A DNA stretch of 64,000 bases from an uncultured Paracoccaceae bacterium (GCA_947501355.1 CANMVA010000001.1:1558001-1622000); one strand, 5' to 3'. Numbered from the stretch's first letter, positions 12,312 through 20,443 are shown. Notes: generated from the sequence alone by a model not told the origin. Program-made: numbers and translations.

Positions 12312-12947
12312 CTAGGGCGTTTTTGCGAGCCCCGTGCCGATCATGCTGTCGCGGGTGACGAGCTTGGCCAAGGCCTCTGCCGACCAGCCATCGGTGCCGT
12401 CGGGACGCGCCGGGATCACCACGTAGCGCATGTCGGCGGTGCTGTCATGGACGCGAATTTGGACCGTGTCGGGTAGGGTGACGCCGAACTCGGACAGGAC
12501 CTTGCGCGGTTCCTTGACCGTGCGCGAGCGGTATTCGCGCGATTTATACCAATCGGGGGCGAGGCCTAGCAGGTTGCGCGGATAGCAGGAACAGAGCGTG
12601 CAGACGATGACGTTGTGGGTGTCGCGCGTGTTCTCAACAGCGATCAATTGCAGTGCACCGATATCAAAGTCCATCTCGCGGCAGGCGTCGGAACCGTTTG
12701 CCAGCAGGCGCTCCCGAAACGCAGGATCGGTCCATGCGCGGGCGACGACCTGCGCCCCGTCCGCAGGGGAGCGCGCGTCCATCGCGTCAATCTGGGCGTT
12801 GATCTCCGCCGCGGTGGACACGCCTTTTTCGATGAGCAATTCGCGCACGGCAATCTCCATCGTCTGCCAATAGCTGAGCGGTTCGTCATTGTCGGCGCGG
12901 TAGGGGTGACCGGAGGGCGACAGGTGGTCGGAATGGTCATGGGGCAT
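12312..12947 (-). CDS. nthA: Nitrile hydratase alpha-like subunit (cobalt-type metal site)
   Basis: Metal-binding subunit of a nitrile hydratase or thiocyanate hydrolase. The 211-residue protein contains VCTLCSCYPR, with ligand cysteines Cys116, Cys119 and Cys121; threonine after the first Cys is typical of cobalt (not iron) enzymes. Two of these cysteines are normally oxidised to sulfinic/sulfenic acids. The start at 12947 overlaps the stop of the upstream gene (TGATG); an upstream GTG-type start would add six residues without a better ribosome site. The partner beta subunit is split into two adjoining genes, an arrangement shared with the gamma subunit of thiocyanate hydrolase. Substrate unknown. 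Confidence 0.85.
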   Translation of the reverse strand: MPHDHSDHLSPSGHPYRADNDEPLSYWQTMEIAVRELLIEKGVSTAAEINAQIDAMDARSPADGAQVVARAWTDPAFRERLLANGSDACREMDFDIGALQLIAVENTRDTHNVIVCTLCSCYPRNLLGLAPDWYKSREYRSRTVKEPRKVLSEFGVTLPDTVQIRVHDSTADMRYVVIPARPDGTDGWSAEALAKLVTRDSMIGTGLAKTP

Positions 12948-13231
12948 CAGACAGGCTCCAACCAATGTTCGTAAATCTCGGCATCCAGCGTGTCTTCGGG
13001 GCGTTCGGCCTGATCGCCCCAGATCTCGGCCATGCTAAAGCGGACGCGGTAAAGGGTCAGCTCTTCGCCGGGCAGGCCGTAGGCCAGTTGTTCAGGGTTG
13101 CCGAACGGGCCAAGCTGCCGTTCGATCCAGCCGGTCTTGCCCCGCAGATAGGCGGGCGTGCGGATATGGCCTGGGGGCATCATCGTTTTGACGCGCACGC
13201 GTTGCGGCTTAGCCACGGGCGGCTTGCCCAT
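12947..13231 (-). CDS. nthB: Nitrile hydratase beta-like subunit, C-terminal half (SH3-like barrel)
   Basis: A 94-residue protein equal to the C-terminal half of a nitrile hydratase beta subunit. It shows the barrel sequence pattern GHIRTPAYLRGKTGWIERQLG, then LYRVRFSMAEIWG and the ending YEHWLEPV. The start chosen, ATG 13231, lies inside the end of the N-half gene, 23 bp before that gene's stop, in another frame; the frame could open at 13273 but the first 14 residues there do not look like the family. The stop overlaps the alpha start. In thiocyanate hydrolase the matching piece is the alpha subunit (ScnA). Confidence 0.75.
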   Translation of the reverse strand: MGKPPVAKPQRVRVKTMMPPGHIRTPAYLRGKTGWIERQLGPFGNPEQLAYGLPGEELTLYRVRFSMAEIWGDQAERPEDTLDAEIYEHWLEPV

Positions 13232-13547
13232 AGGTGTCGCCACGCGCTGCGACCTCATCCATCTTCGCGCCAAGCTCGCCTAGTGTATATGTGCCCGCCT
13301 CGATCAGGTTCTGATTTACGGCGGCGATCCAGCGGTCGTAATAGGTTGTGTTCTCAAACACGTCCGGCCCCATGTCTTCGATGGCGCGGCGCAGGCCATC
13401 CACGGTAAAGAGCCCCTTGGTCGAGCACAGCACCATCAACGCATCGACCCGCTTTTCCCAAAGGGCGAAGTCATGCTCTGCCGGCACAACCGGGCCAGCG
13501 TCAGCCCCACCCATATCGTGCCAGCGTTTTCCGTCAAAATCCGTCAT
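13209..13547 (-). CDS. Nitrile hydratase beta-like subunit, N-terminal half
   Basis: A 112-residue protein equal to the helical N-terminal half of a nitrile hydratase beta subunit. Recognisable parts are the early DMGG segment, FALWEKRVDALM, and FENTTYYDRWIAAVNQNLI followed by TLGELGAKMDEV, corresponding to the Y-Y-x-x-W helix and the E-L-E/K helix of the family. It is the first gene of the three-gene overlapping set and ends with a proper TAA. Alternative names for such proteins are nitrile hydratase accessory protein or, in thiocyanate hydrolase, the beta subunit (ScnB). Confidence 0.75.
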   Translation of the reverse strand: MTDFDGKRWHDMGGADAGPVVPAEHDFALWEKRVDALMVLCSTKGLFTVDGLRRAIEDMGPDVFENTTYYDRWIAAVNQNLIEAGTYTLGELGAKMDEVAARGDTYGQAARG

Positions 13548-13621
13548 GGGCGCAGGCTAGCCGGGCGCGGGGGGCCGCTTCAAGCCAAATGCGCGCGGCC
13601 CGGTGAATTGCGCAGCCAGGT

Positions 13622-14650
13622 CTACGCGTTCTCATCTTCCTCTTCGGGGGTGACGAGGGTGATCTGGCCGTCGTCTTCCAATGTGCGGATCACGCCCGTG
13701 ACGGCGGTCATCGCGGCCTCGCCGTCTTTGGCCTTGATCGTGCCTGCCTCGTCCATTTCCTCGCGCAAGCTGTCGGCCATGCGTTTGGACATATTCGACA
13801 GGATGAACTCCACCGCCGCGTCGGCCCCGGTCGATGTGGCATAGGCCAAGGCTTTGACCAATTGCTCCGGGTCCACGTCGCGGGTGATTTTCGGCACATC
13901 CAGCGGCGCGAGCCGGTCGGGAATGTCGGGGAAGGTGAAGATGGCCTTGCGCACATCTGCGGCAAAGGCGGCATCTTCCGCACCCAACCCTTCAAGCACG
14001 TCATCACGCGTCGCGGCGGGCGAAAAGTTGAGGATCGCGCCCACACGTTTGAACGGCGCGTCGGCAAAGACGCGGATCGGCTGGTCATCCAGCTGCAACA
14101 CAAGAGCGGCCCCGATCTGCTCCACCGCGTGGCTGGTCACAGCCTCTGTCAGCGAGATCGCATAGGAGACACGCCGCGCCCGGTCGCCGGGCATCGCACC
14201 CAACAGATCGGCGGCTTTGGCGACGGGCAGTTTCGACAAGGTGACGGCGGCCACCTCAACGCTTTCGGCCTCAAGCATCGGGAGCAGCACCGCATTCTCC
14301 GCCGCTTTGATCCTGTCCCAGGGATCATCGCTGACCGGGGCCACGCCATCCGCCCGCACCGATTTGATTGCCGTGTCGTTGATCTTGCCGTCCAGCAGCG
14401 CCAGCGCCCCATCAACGCCACCGGCGGCGACCATGCCCAGCTGGTCCAGCTCAGTCGCGAATTCCAGCGCGACAGAGGCCAGTGTCCCGCGGTCCACACC
14501 GCGCATGCCCGCCAGTTGCCGCGCCAGATCGGCTTGCATGCCGTCCGGCAACGCCTCCAGCGTCAGATCGGTGCCTTCGGAAAGCAAAAGCTGCACGATC
14601 ACGGCGGCTTTTTGCTTTTTCGTCAGGCCTTGGGGCAGGGCGCGCGTCAT
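13622..14650 (-). CDS. fliG: Flagellar motor switch protein FliG, divergent
   Basis: Rotor protein of the flagellar switch complex, linking the MS ring to MotA/B torque generation. The 342-residue protein begins LTKKQKAAVIVQLLLSEG, as FliG does, and its C-terminal domain keeps FILSNMSKRMADSLREEM and the RDVD segment of the torque helix. The middle domain lacks the EHPQ motif that binds FliM: the aligned place reads LEAESVEVAAVTLSKLP. The DDRS part of the torque helix region is also changed. No other flagellar gene is in the window. The family call is firm, but its contacts with FliM and the stator may differ from the standard ones. Confidence 0.85.
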   Translation of the reverse strand: MTRALPQGLTKKQKAAVIVQLLLSEGTDLTLEALPDGMQADLARQLAGMRGVDRGTLASVALEFATELDQLGMVAAGGVDGALALLDGKINDTAIKSVRADGVAPVSDDPWDRIKAAENAVLLPMLEAESVEVAAVTLSKLPVAKAADLLGAMPGDRARRVSYAISLTEAVTSHAVEQIGAALVLQLDDQPIRVFADAPFKRVGAILNFSPAATRDDVLEGLGAEDAAFAADVRKAIFTFPDIPDRLAPLDVPKITRDVDPEQLVKALAYATSTGADAAVEFILSNMSKRMADSLREEMDEAGTIKAKDGEAAMTAVTGVIRTLEDDGQITLVTPEEEDENA

Positions 14651-14715
14651 GACATGCCTTTGGGAAGCCTTGGTCAGTTCAGGCTCACCTTAGACGCGCA
14701 ACTCTGAAGAGCAGG

Positions 14716-15246
14716 TTAATAGGAATAGCCCGTGCCACTGTCGATCGCCATGCGCAGGGACAGCTCGGCCCATGTGCCGCGCCCGCCCCGGGTGCGGATC
14801 TCGGTCAGTTGGGCGCGGGCCTGCAGCATGGCACCGGCCTCCACATGGGCCTGACCCATATAGGAGCGCGCGAGCAGGTTGTCGGGGTTCTGCGCGATTG
14901 CCTGATCGTAATAGGCCATCCCCCGCGCCACATCGCCCATTTTGCGATGGGTGAAGCCCAGATAGGTCAGCACACGGTCGTCGTTTTGATTAGACATCGC
15001 GGCGAGAACGGTTTGCGCATCCGCATATCGCCCGGCATAGGCCAGCTCGCGCACAGCCTCATACCGGACGTCGTCACTCAGAGAACTTTCGCGCGCATCG
15101 ACGCAGGCCTCGACCTTCACGTCCCACACCTTGCCGCCCTCGCATTGCACCGTGGTATTTGTGGTGGGCGGGGTCGGGCTGCCACCGCCCGCAGCAAGGG
15201 TCAGGGTGGGGGCCAGCACAGCGGCGGCAAGGACGGTCATTCGCAT
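14716..15246 (-). CDS. Secreted tetratricopeptide-repeat protein with Cys-Trp-Cys motif
   Basis: A 176-residue exported protein with a signal peptide (about residues 1-19, ending TLAA/GGG). The N-terminal part holds CEGGKVWDVKVEACV; the rest is alpha-helical with two to three TPR units (AYAGRYADAQTVLAAM, VLTYLGFTHRKMGDVARGMAYYDQAIAQNPDN, ARSYMGQAHVEAGAMLQARAQL). TPRs usually mediate protein contacts in the periplasm. The same Cys-Trp-Cys motif with identical spacing occurs in the next upstream gene (15373-15531), suggesting related binding roles. Specific function unknown. Confidence 0.82.
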   Translation of the reverse strand: MRMTVLAAAVLAPTLTLAAGGGSPTPPTTNTTVQCEGGKVWDVKVEACVDARESSLSDDVRYEAVRELAYAGRYADAQTVLAAMSNQNDDRVLTYLGFTHRKMGDVARGMAYYDQAIAQNPDNLLARSYMGQAHVEAGAMLQARAQLTEIRTRGGRGTWAELSLRMAIDSGTGYSY

Positions 15247-15316
15247 TTGGCTCTCTCCGATACAGGGCGTTTGAGGGCTAGGTAGCGCGGGCAGCAGCTT
15301 TGTCAGCGCGAGGCTC

Positions 15317-15348
15317 CAAAAAAGAAAAGGCGGCCTGCAAAGACCGCC
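15317..15348 (-). terminator. Rho-independent terminator after the 52-residue secreted protein gene
   Basis: GGCGG (15329-15333) pairs with CCGCC (15344-15348); on the minus strand the stem is followed by a TTTTCTTTTTT tract. It separates the small gene at 15373-15531 from the TPR gene. Confidence 0.8.
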
Positions 15349-15372
15349 CCTTCGGTATTCGATTGCGCCCGC

Positions 15373-15531
15373 TTAGCTGGTGGTCGGCACGCAGGCCTGG
15401 GTGGTTTCATCCCATGTGGCGCCCATTTCGCAGCTCATCACCTGCTTTGTGTGATCAGCGCTGTTGCAGCCCATCGCAGCGGCAAAAGACGGGACAAGGA
15501 TCAGGGCCAGAACGGCAAGGGTCGTCTTCAT
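15373..15531 (-). CDS. Small secreted protein with Cys-Trp-Cys motif
   Basis: A 52-residue protein too short for most ORF filters. It reads as a signal peptide (MKTTLAVLALILVPSFAAAM), a short linker with one Cys, and a compact C-terminal motif CEMGATWDETTQACV. The pattern C-E-x-G-x2-W-D-x4-A-C-V is identical in spacing to that in the neighbouring TPR protein and recalls small chitin-binding/peritrophin-like modules. A GAGAGA Shine-Dalgarno-like stretch lies upstream and a clear terminator downstream. Its role is unknown; export to periplasm or outside is inferred. Confidence 0.8.
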   Translation of the reverse strand: MKTTLAVLALILVPSFAAAMGCNSADHTKQVMSCEMGATWDETTQACVPTTS

Positions 15532-15667
15532 TCAGTCTCTCCTTTGTGTTGGCGTGACTGAAAGGTAGCATGGGTTTCCGTAAGGTCAAAACAGAGAATG
15601 CCCCGCGCAACATTCAGGCGATGTGACCCCTCCGGACGTGGTCCGGGGTCTTTGGGAAGGAAATGAC

Positions 15668-16306
15668 CTAAGTCAGACGTCGCAGCCCGGACGGTGTATC
15701 AATCGTGGCGTGATATCTGAGCTGTGGACCCTCAACCAGTGTCGGCGCGCCACTTATTGCAAGGCTTTCATAAAGCGCTGTGACCGCAGGAAGATCGGGA
15801 TGCGTCATGGTAAAGGAGACAAGCCGCGCCCCAAGATCCGGAATACTCTCCATAGCAGTAGGCTCTGACCTGTGATCAATCCATGAAGGTGCCGCGCCGT
15901 CCAATGGCAGCCCACCCCCCTGTGGAATGGAGAACCCGAATTCCGGAGCCTCTGGTGGAAGGCTTACATGTGCGCCGAAAATGCCCTCATATGACGAGAG
16001 CGTGGCGTCCATATTGTCTGTTCGCGCAACCCATCCCCGCAGACGGCGGCCCGCCTCCCATTCTTTACGGACATTGTCTTGGTCATCCAGACCAAACCAT
16101 CGTGGTCGACCCGGTGCCGTCGCCTTGGGGTCAACCGCGACAATTTCCAGATAGACCCGCCCACCAAGCTGGAGCCGGTGATTATGCGTGCCCATATAGG
16201 CGTGTCGCGTTCCAAACGGCACGTCAATATCCAGACAGTCGCGCACATGGGCGACGCCCTCTTCCAGCGTCGGCGCGATGAGTGTCAGATGATCGAGTGC
16301 ATGCAT
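15668..16306 (-). CDS. VOC-family protein (glyoxalase-like domain)
   Basis: A 212-residue cytoplasmic protein of the vicinal oxygen chelate superfamily. It begins LDHLTLIAPTLEEGVAHVRDCL, the usual first beta-alpha module with a metal-binding His, followed by NHRLQLG and YLEIVAVDP with a candidate Glu ligand; the second module is more diverged. This pattern resembles the Glyoxalase_3-like group rather than true lactoylglutathione lyase. Substrate unknown. It sits convergent to nothing obvious and just before purB on the same strand, with 50 bp between. Confidence 0.8.
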   Translation of the reverse strand: MHALDHLTLIAPTLEEGVAHVRDCLDIDVPFGTRHAYMGTHNHRLQLGGRVYLEIVAVDPKATAPGRPRWFGLDDQDNVRKEWEAGRRLRGWVARTDNMDATLSSYEGIFGAHVSLPPEAPEFGFSIPQGGGLPLDGAAPSWIDHRSEPTAMESIPDLGARLVSFTMTHPDLPAVTALYESLAISGAPTLVEGPQLRYHATIDTPSGLRRLT

Positions 16307-16356
16307 CCGGGGTCTGCGACGATGAGGTCCCGGGTCAAGCCCGGGACGGGGTTTAC

Positions 16357-17661
16357 CTAGTCCTTGAAGACACGGGCGAAGATCGTGTCGACATGTTTGG
16401 TGTGATAACCCATGTCAAACTTCGCCTCGATCCCGTCGGTGCCAAGGGCTGCGACAACGTCCTCGTCTGCCAGCAGCTCCTCTTTGAAATCGGTGCGCTC
16501 TTCCCAGACCTTGAGCGCGTTGCGCTGGACCATGGCGTAGGCGTCTTCGCGGCTGACACCGGCCTGGGTGAGGGCCAGCAGCACCCGCTGGCTCATCACG
16601 AGGCCGGGGAACTTGTTCATGTTGTCGAGCATGTTCTGCGGGAAGATCAACATCTTATCGATGACGCTGGTCAGGCGGGCCAGCGCGAAATCAAGGGTGA
16701 TCGTGGCGTCCGGCCCGATCATCCGTTCGACGGAGGAATGCGAGATATCGCGCTCGTGCCAGAGGGCGACGTTCTCCATCGCAGGGATCACGGCGGAGCG
16801 GACCATGCGCGCGAGACCGGTGAGGTTCTCTGTCAGCACAGGGTTTTTCTTATGCGGCATGGCCGAGGAGCCTTTTTGGCCCATCGAGAAGAACTCGGCC
16901 CCTTCCAGTACTTCGGTACGCTGCATGTGGCGCACTTCGGCCGCGATGTTTTCGATGGAGGAGGCGATGACGCCGAGGGTCGCGAAAAACGCCGCATGGC
17001 GGTCCCGCGGGATCACTTGTGTGCTGATGGGTTCCGGCACAAGGCCCAGCTTTTCGCAGACATGTTCTTCGACGGCGGGGTCGATATTGGCGAAGGTGCC
17101 GACCGCGCCAGAGATGGCTCCGGTGGAAATCTCATGACGAGCATCGCGCATCCGGCTGAGGTTGCGATCCATCTCGGCATAGAAGCGCGCGAAGGTCAGG
17201 CCCATCGTGGTGGGTTCTGCGTGAATACCGTGCGAGCGCCCGACGCGCGGCGTGTCTTTATGCTCCATCGCGCGGCGCTTGAGGGCGGCCAGAAGCCCTT
17301 CGATATCCGCGATCAGGATGTCGGCAGCGCGGGTCAGTTGCACGTTGAAGCAGGTATCCAGCACGTCCGAGCTGGTCATGCCCTGATGCACAAAACGCGC
17401 TTCCTCAGAGCCGACATGCTCGGCCAGATGGGTCAGGAAAGCGATGACGTCATGCTTGGTGACGGCCTCGATCTCATCAATGCGGGCCACGTCAAATTCA
17501 ACATCCTTTGCCTTCCACACGGCCTCGGCGTTCTCGCGGGGGATCACGCCCAGATCGGCCATCGCGTCACAGGCGTGGGCCTCGATCTCGTACCAGATGC
17601 GGAACTTGGTCGCGGGCGACCAGATAGAGACCATCTCAGGGCGGGAATAGCGGGGGATCAT
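16357..17661 (-). CDS. purB: Adenylosuccinate lyase
   Basis: Catalyses two beta-eliminations in purine synthesis: SAICAR to AICAR plus fumarate, and adenylosuccinate to AMP plus fumarate. The 434-residue protein begins MIPRYSRPEMVSIWSPATKF and carries the fumarase/aspartase superfamily signature SSAMPHKKNPVLTENL, plus the TSSDVLDTCFNVQL and GRSHGIHAEPTTMG active-site segments. Length and motifs match the bacterial/archaeal PurB type. A large open frame on the opposite strand (16282-18072) is only its shadow plus a small real gene at its end. Confidence 0.96.
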   Translation of the reverse strand: MIPRYSRPEMVSIWSPATKFRIWYEIEAHACDAMADLGVIPRENAEAVWKAKDVEFDVARIDEIEAVTKHDVIAFLTHLAEHVGSEEARFVHQGMTSSDVLDTCFNVQLTRAADILIADIEGLLAALKRRAMEHKDTPRVGRSHGIHAEPTTMGLTFARFYAEMDRNLSRMRDARHEISTGAISGAVGTFANIDPAVEEHVCEKLGLVPEPISTQVIPRDRHAAFFATLGVIASSIENIAAEVRHMQRTEVLEGAEFFSMGQKGSSAMPHKKNPVLTENLTGLARMVRSAVIPAMENVALWHERDISHSSVERMIGPDATITLDFALARLTSVIDKMLIFPQNMLDNMNKFPGLVMSQRVLLALTQAGVSREDAYAMVQRNALKVWEERTDFKEELLADEDVVAALGTDGIEAKFDMGYHTKHVDTIFARVFKD

Positions 17662-17742
17662 GGGGCAGACTTTCGCATTGGTGACTGGATTGGCTCCGCT
17701 CTTATCGCTAGGTCAGGGGGGCGACAAGGTAAGAGGCCGGAG

Positions 17743-18072
17743 ATGGGACGAATTGCGCTTTTGCTTGGGCTTTGCGCCGGGATGGCCGGGGCGGAAGAGT
17801 GGCGTGCCTTGGATGACGCGGGGATTGCCGCCGCGCTGACGGACCGCAAGCTGAGCTATGAGAGCGGCTGGCAGCAGTTTTATGCCTCCGGTCGCACACT
17901 TTACAATGTAGGGCGCGACAGCTGGGGCTATTGGGCAGCACGCAACGGGGCCTATTGCAGCCAGTGGCCGCCTGCGGATGGCTGGGAGTGCTACGCCGTG
18001 GAGCAACGCGGCGAGGCCTTGCGGTTTGTCGGATCAGGCGGGGACATCACGGAAGCCCGCTATGCCGATTGA
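17743..18072 (+). CDS. Small secreted protein, uncharacterised
   Basis: A 109-residue protein with a signal peptide (MGRIALLLGLCAGMAGA) and a mature domain starting EEWRALDDAGIAAALTDRKL. It contains two cysteines (YCSQWPP and WECYAV) and several tryptophans and tyrosines, suggesting a small disulfide-bonded periplasmic domain. The open frame extends far upstream antisense to purB, but ATG 17743 has a purine-rich AAGAGG site nine bases before it and gives the signal peptide. It overlaps the start of the following DUF6314-like gene by 11 bp. Function not recognised. Confidence 0.78.
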   Translation: MGRIALLLGLCAGMAGAEEWRALDDAGIAAALTDRKLSYESGWQQFYASGRTLYNVGRDSWGYWAARNGAYCSQWPPADGWECYAVEQRGEALRFVGSGGDITEARYAD

Positions 18073-18481
18073 GCTGCGCGACTTTGAAGGCCTCTGGCAT
18101 GTCGCGCGGGTGATCGAGGATGCCAAGACCGGGGGGCAGGGGCATTTCGAGGGGGAAGTGCTGTTTGAACCGGACGCGGACGGGCTGCGTTACACGCAAA
18201 CCGGCACGCTCCGGCTTGACGGACAGCCCGGTTTCACCGCTTCGCGCGTCTATCTTTGGCGGCCTGACCCGACAGGCGTGGCTGTCTTTTTCGACGATGG
18301 CCGCCCGTTTCACCGCTTTGATCTGGCCGCGCAGCCCGAGGCCACCCATTGGTGCGACCCGGATCACTACGCCGTGCGGTATGATTTCAGCGACTGGCCC
18401 GGTTGGAGCGCCCGCTGGGCCGTGACTGGCCCCCGCAAGGACTATGTGATGACCTCGCGATACCTTTCTGCGACTGCATAA
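18062..18481 (+). CDS. DUF6314-family protein
   Basis: A 139-residue, probably cytoplasmic beta-rich protein resembling the DUF6314 family: DFEGLWHVARVIED at the start, TGTLRLDG and the RVYLWR-PDP strand, FFDDGRPFHRFDL and the H-W-C-x-P-D-x-Y segment, ending GPRKDYVMTSRY. The pattern is that of a small barrel that could bind a ligand, but no function is known. The start overlaps the preceding gene's end, suggesting coupling. bioY follows after 66 bp. Confidence 0.8.
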   Translation: MPIELRDFEGLWHVARVIEDAKTGGQGHFEGEVLFEPDADGLRYTQTGTLRLDGQPGFTASRVYLWRPDPTGVAVFFDDGRPFHRFDLAAQPEATHWCDPDHYAVRYDFSDWPGWSARWAVTGPRKDYVMTSRYLSATA

Positions 18482-18547
18482 CGCTTGCGCGCACACCGGG
18501 CTTGGGGCAGAACAGCGCCAGCATAATTTTAAAACGGAGACCGGGAC

Positions 18548-19147
18548 ATGAGCATTGCCCTGCAAAACAAAGTTCTGACAGAGGCGTTTGGCGCGTCCGA
18601 AGGCACCGCGCTGCGGATCAAACAGATCGTGTTGGTCGCTTTGGGCATCGTGGCCCTTGCGATTTGCGCAAAGATCACCATCCCGATGTGGCCTGTGCCA
18701 CTGACGATGGGCACGTTTGCTGTTCTGACCATCGGTGCGGCCTATGGCCCGCGTCTGGGTCTGGCGACGATCGTTGGCTATCTGCTGGTTGGCGCCTTGG
18801 GCTTTGACGTCTTCGCGGGCTCCTCGGCTGAGAAATACGGCATCACCTACATGATGGGCGGCACTGGTGGTTATCTTGTGGGCTACGTGCTGGCGACACT
18901 GGCGCTGGGCTATGCTGCACGTCAGGGCTGGGACCGGTCGGTTGCCAAAATGGCTGGCGCGCTGTTCGTCGGTAACGCGCTGATTTATGTGCCGGGCCTG
19001 CTATGGCTGGGCATTCTTTACGGCTGGGACAAGCCGATCCTTGAGTGGGGTCTGACACCGTTCCTCGCAGGAGATGCGATCAAGCTGGTGCTGGCGGCCC
19101 TGCTGGTCCCGGCGGTCTGGAAGCTGGTGGGCAAGGCCCGCGGCTAA
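18548..19147 (+). CDS. bioY: Biotin transporter BioY
   Basis: Substrate-binding membrane subunit (S component) of an ECF-type biotin transporter. The 199-residue protein has about six transmembrane helices and the BioY signatures PMWPVPLTMGTFAVLTIGA, GPRLGLATIVGYLLVGALG and TGGYLVGYVLA. No bioM or bioN gene is adjacent, so it may work alone or share an ATPase elsewhere. An ACGGAG ribosome site lies upstream. I found no obvious BioR-type operator in the 66-bp leader. Confidence 0.95.
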   Translation: MSIALQNKVLTEAFGASEGTALRIKQIVLVALGIVALAICAKITIPMWPVPLTMGTFAVLTIGAAYGPRLGLATIVGYLLVGALGFDVFAGSSAEKYGITYMMGGTGGYLVGYVLATLALGYAARQGWDRSVAKMAGALFVGNALIYVPGLLWLGILYGWDKPILEWGLTPFLAGDAIKLVLAALLVPAVWKLVGKARG

Positions 19148-19169
19148 ACCCGACATCACTGAACAGAGC

Positions 19170-19200
19170 AAGGCGCGTCCGCTGGGGCGCGCCTTTTTCT
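19170..19200 (+). terminator. Rho-independent terminator after bioY
   Basis: AAGGCGCG (19170-19177) pairs with CGCGCCTT (19188-19195), followed by TTTTTCTTT. It directly follows the bioY stop. Confidence 0.85.
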
Positions 19201-19225
19201 TTGGATATTTGAGCAAAGGTGATCC

Positions 19226-20443
19226 CTAACGCGGGGCCAGGTCAGTCGTGATGTGCGCGCTTGCTTCGAGCGTCTTGTGCACCGGGCATTTATCGGCAAT
19301 CTCAAGCAGCTTTTGGCGTTGATCGTCCCCCAAAGGGCCTTCGAGATGGATGGCGCGATGGAAGCTGTCGACGCGCGTGGCGGTGGCATCACCTGCGTCC
19401 TGCGCATGCACCTTGTCATGGGTGACATCAACAAAGACATGCTCCAGCGGCCAGCCCTTGCGGCGCGCATACATGCGGATCGTCATCGATGTGCAGGCCG
19501 CCAGCCCCGCGGACAGGAAGCCGTAGGGCGACATTCCGCGATTGGTGCCGCCGTATGCGGCGGGTTCGTCCGCAATCGTGTGATGATCGGGCCCGGCCTG
19601 AATATCCTGCAAAAAGCCGGTCGCATCGGCCTCTGACGCCCGCACGATCCCCTCGGGCGCACCGACGGGCGGGGCAGGCGGGTTCAACGACAGATAGCGC
19701 GCGGACCATGCGGCGATGACTTCGGCAGCGTATTCGGCATCTTCCACTGCGGTGATCAGATGATCGGCATTGTCTAGGGTGACGAAGCTCTTGGGATGTT
19801 TCGCAGCGACGAAAATCTGCGTCGCATTCTCGACGCCCACAATGGCGTCACGCGGGGCGTGCATGACCAGAAGGGCGGCTTTGAGATTGGCAATGGCGGG
19901 GGCAAGCTGTGCGGCCTCCACATCCTCGACAAAGGCTTTGCCGATATGAAACGGACGACCGCCAAGATTCACAGGTGCCACGCCTTTCTCGCGAATCTCA
20001 TCCAGCGCATCGGCGAAATTATGGGTCACATGGCCCGGATCGAAGGGCGCGCCAAGGGTGACGACCGCCTTGACATGCGCCATCTCGGCGGCCGCTTTCA
20101 GCACCGCAGCGCCGCCCAGCGAATGGCCGATCAGCAAGGACGGGGCCATGCCGCGCTCGCTCAGATAGGCGCTGGCGGCGTGCAGATCATCGACGTTGGA
20201 GGTGAATGTGGTGTTCTGAAACTCCCCTTGGGAATGGCCCAGCCCGGTGAAGTCAAAGCGCAGCACGGCGATGCCCATGGCTGCTAGTCGGCTCGCGATG
20301 CGTCGGGCGGCGGGGATGTCTTTGGAGCAGGAGAAACAATGGGCAAAAAGCGCCGTCGCCCGATGCGGCCCATCAGGCAAATCGAGGCGCGCGGCAAGCG
20401 TATCGCCGGTATGGCTGGGGAAGGTGACGCGGTCTGTCGGCAT
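19226..20443 (-). CDS. Bifunctional alpha/beta hydrolase / OsmC-family protein
   Basis: A 405-residue fusion. Residues about 1-250 form an alpha/beta hydrolase with the nucleophile elbow GHSLGG and the late HAPRDAIVGVENA and D-H acid/base region. The C-terminal 140 residues form an OsmC/Ohr-like thiol peroxidase domain with its two redox cysteines in LAACTSMTIRMYARRKGW and KCPVHKTLE. Such fusions are known in proteobacteria and are usually linked to organic hydroperoxide or thiol stress, with unknown ester substrate. The linker around residues 245-265 is Pro/Ala-rich. Cytoplasmic; divergent from nothing close. Confidence 0.92.
   Translation of the reverse strand: MPTDRVTFPSHTGDTLAARLDLPDGPHRATALFAHCFSCSKDIPAARRIASRLAAMGIAVLRFDFTGLGHSQGEFQNTTFTSNVDDLHAASAYLSERGMAPSLLIGHSLGGAAVLKAAAEMAHVKAVVTLGAPFDPGHVTHNFADALDEIREKGVAPVNLGGRPFHIGKAFVEDVEAAQLAPAIANLKAALLVMHAPRDAIVGVENATQIFVAAKHPKSFVTLDNADHLITAVEDAEYAAEVIAAWSARYLSLNPPAPPVGAPEGIVRASEADATGFLQDIQAGPDHHTIADEPAAYGGTNRGMSPYGFLSAGLAACTSMTIRMYARRKGWPLEHVFVDVTHDKVHAQDAGDATATRVDSFHRAIHLEGPLGDDQRQKLLEIADKCPVHKTLEASAHITTDLAPR

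Noticed and set aside
14716-15246. Cysteine-rich protein as part of the nitrile hydratase cluster
   Set aside because: It is separated by fliG and carries a signal peptide, so a link to the hydratase is not supported.
16282-18072. 596-residue open frame on the plus strand
   Set aside because: It runs antisense to purB, which has all its motifs on the minus strand; only the last 109 codons (from 17743) look like a real gene.
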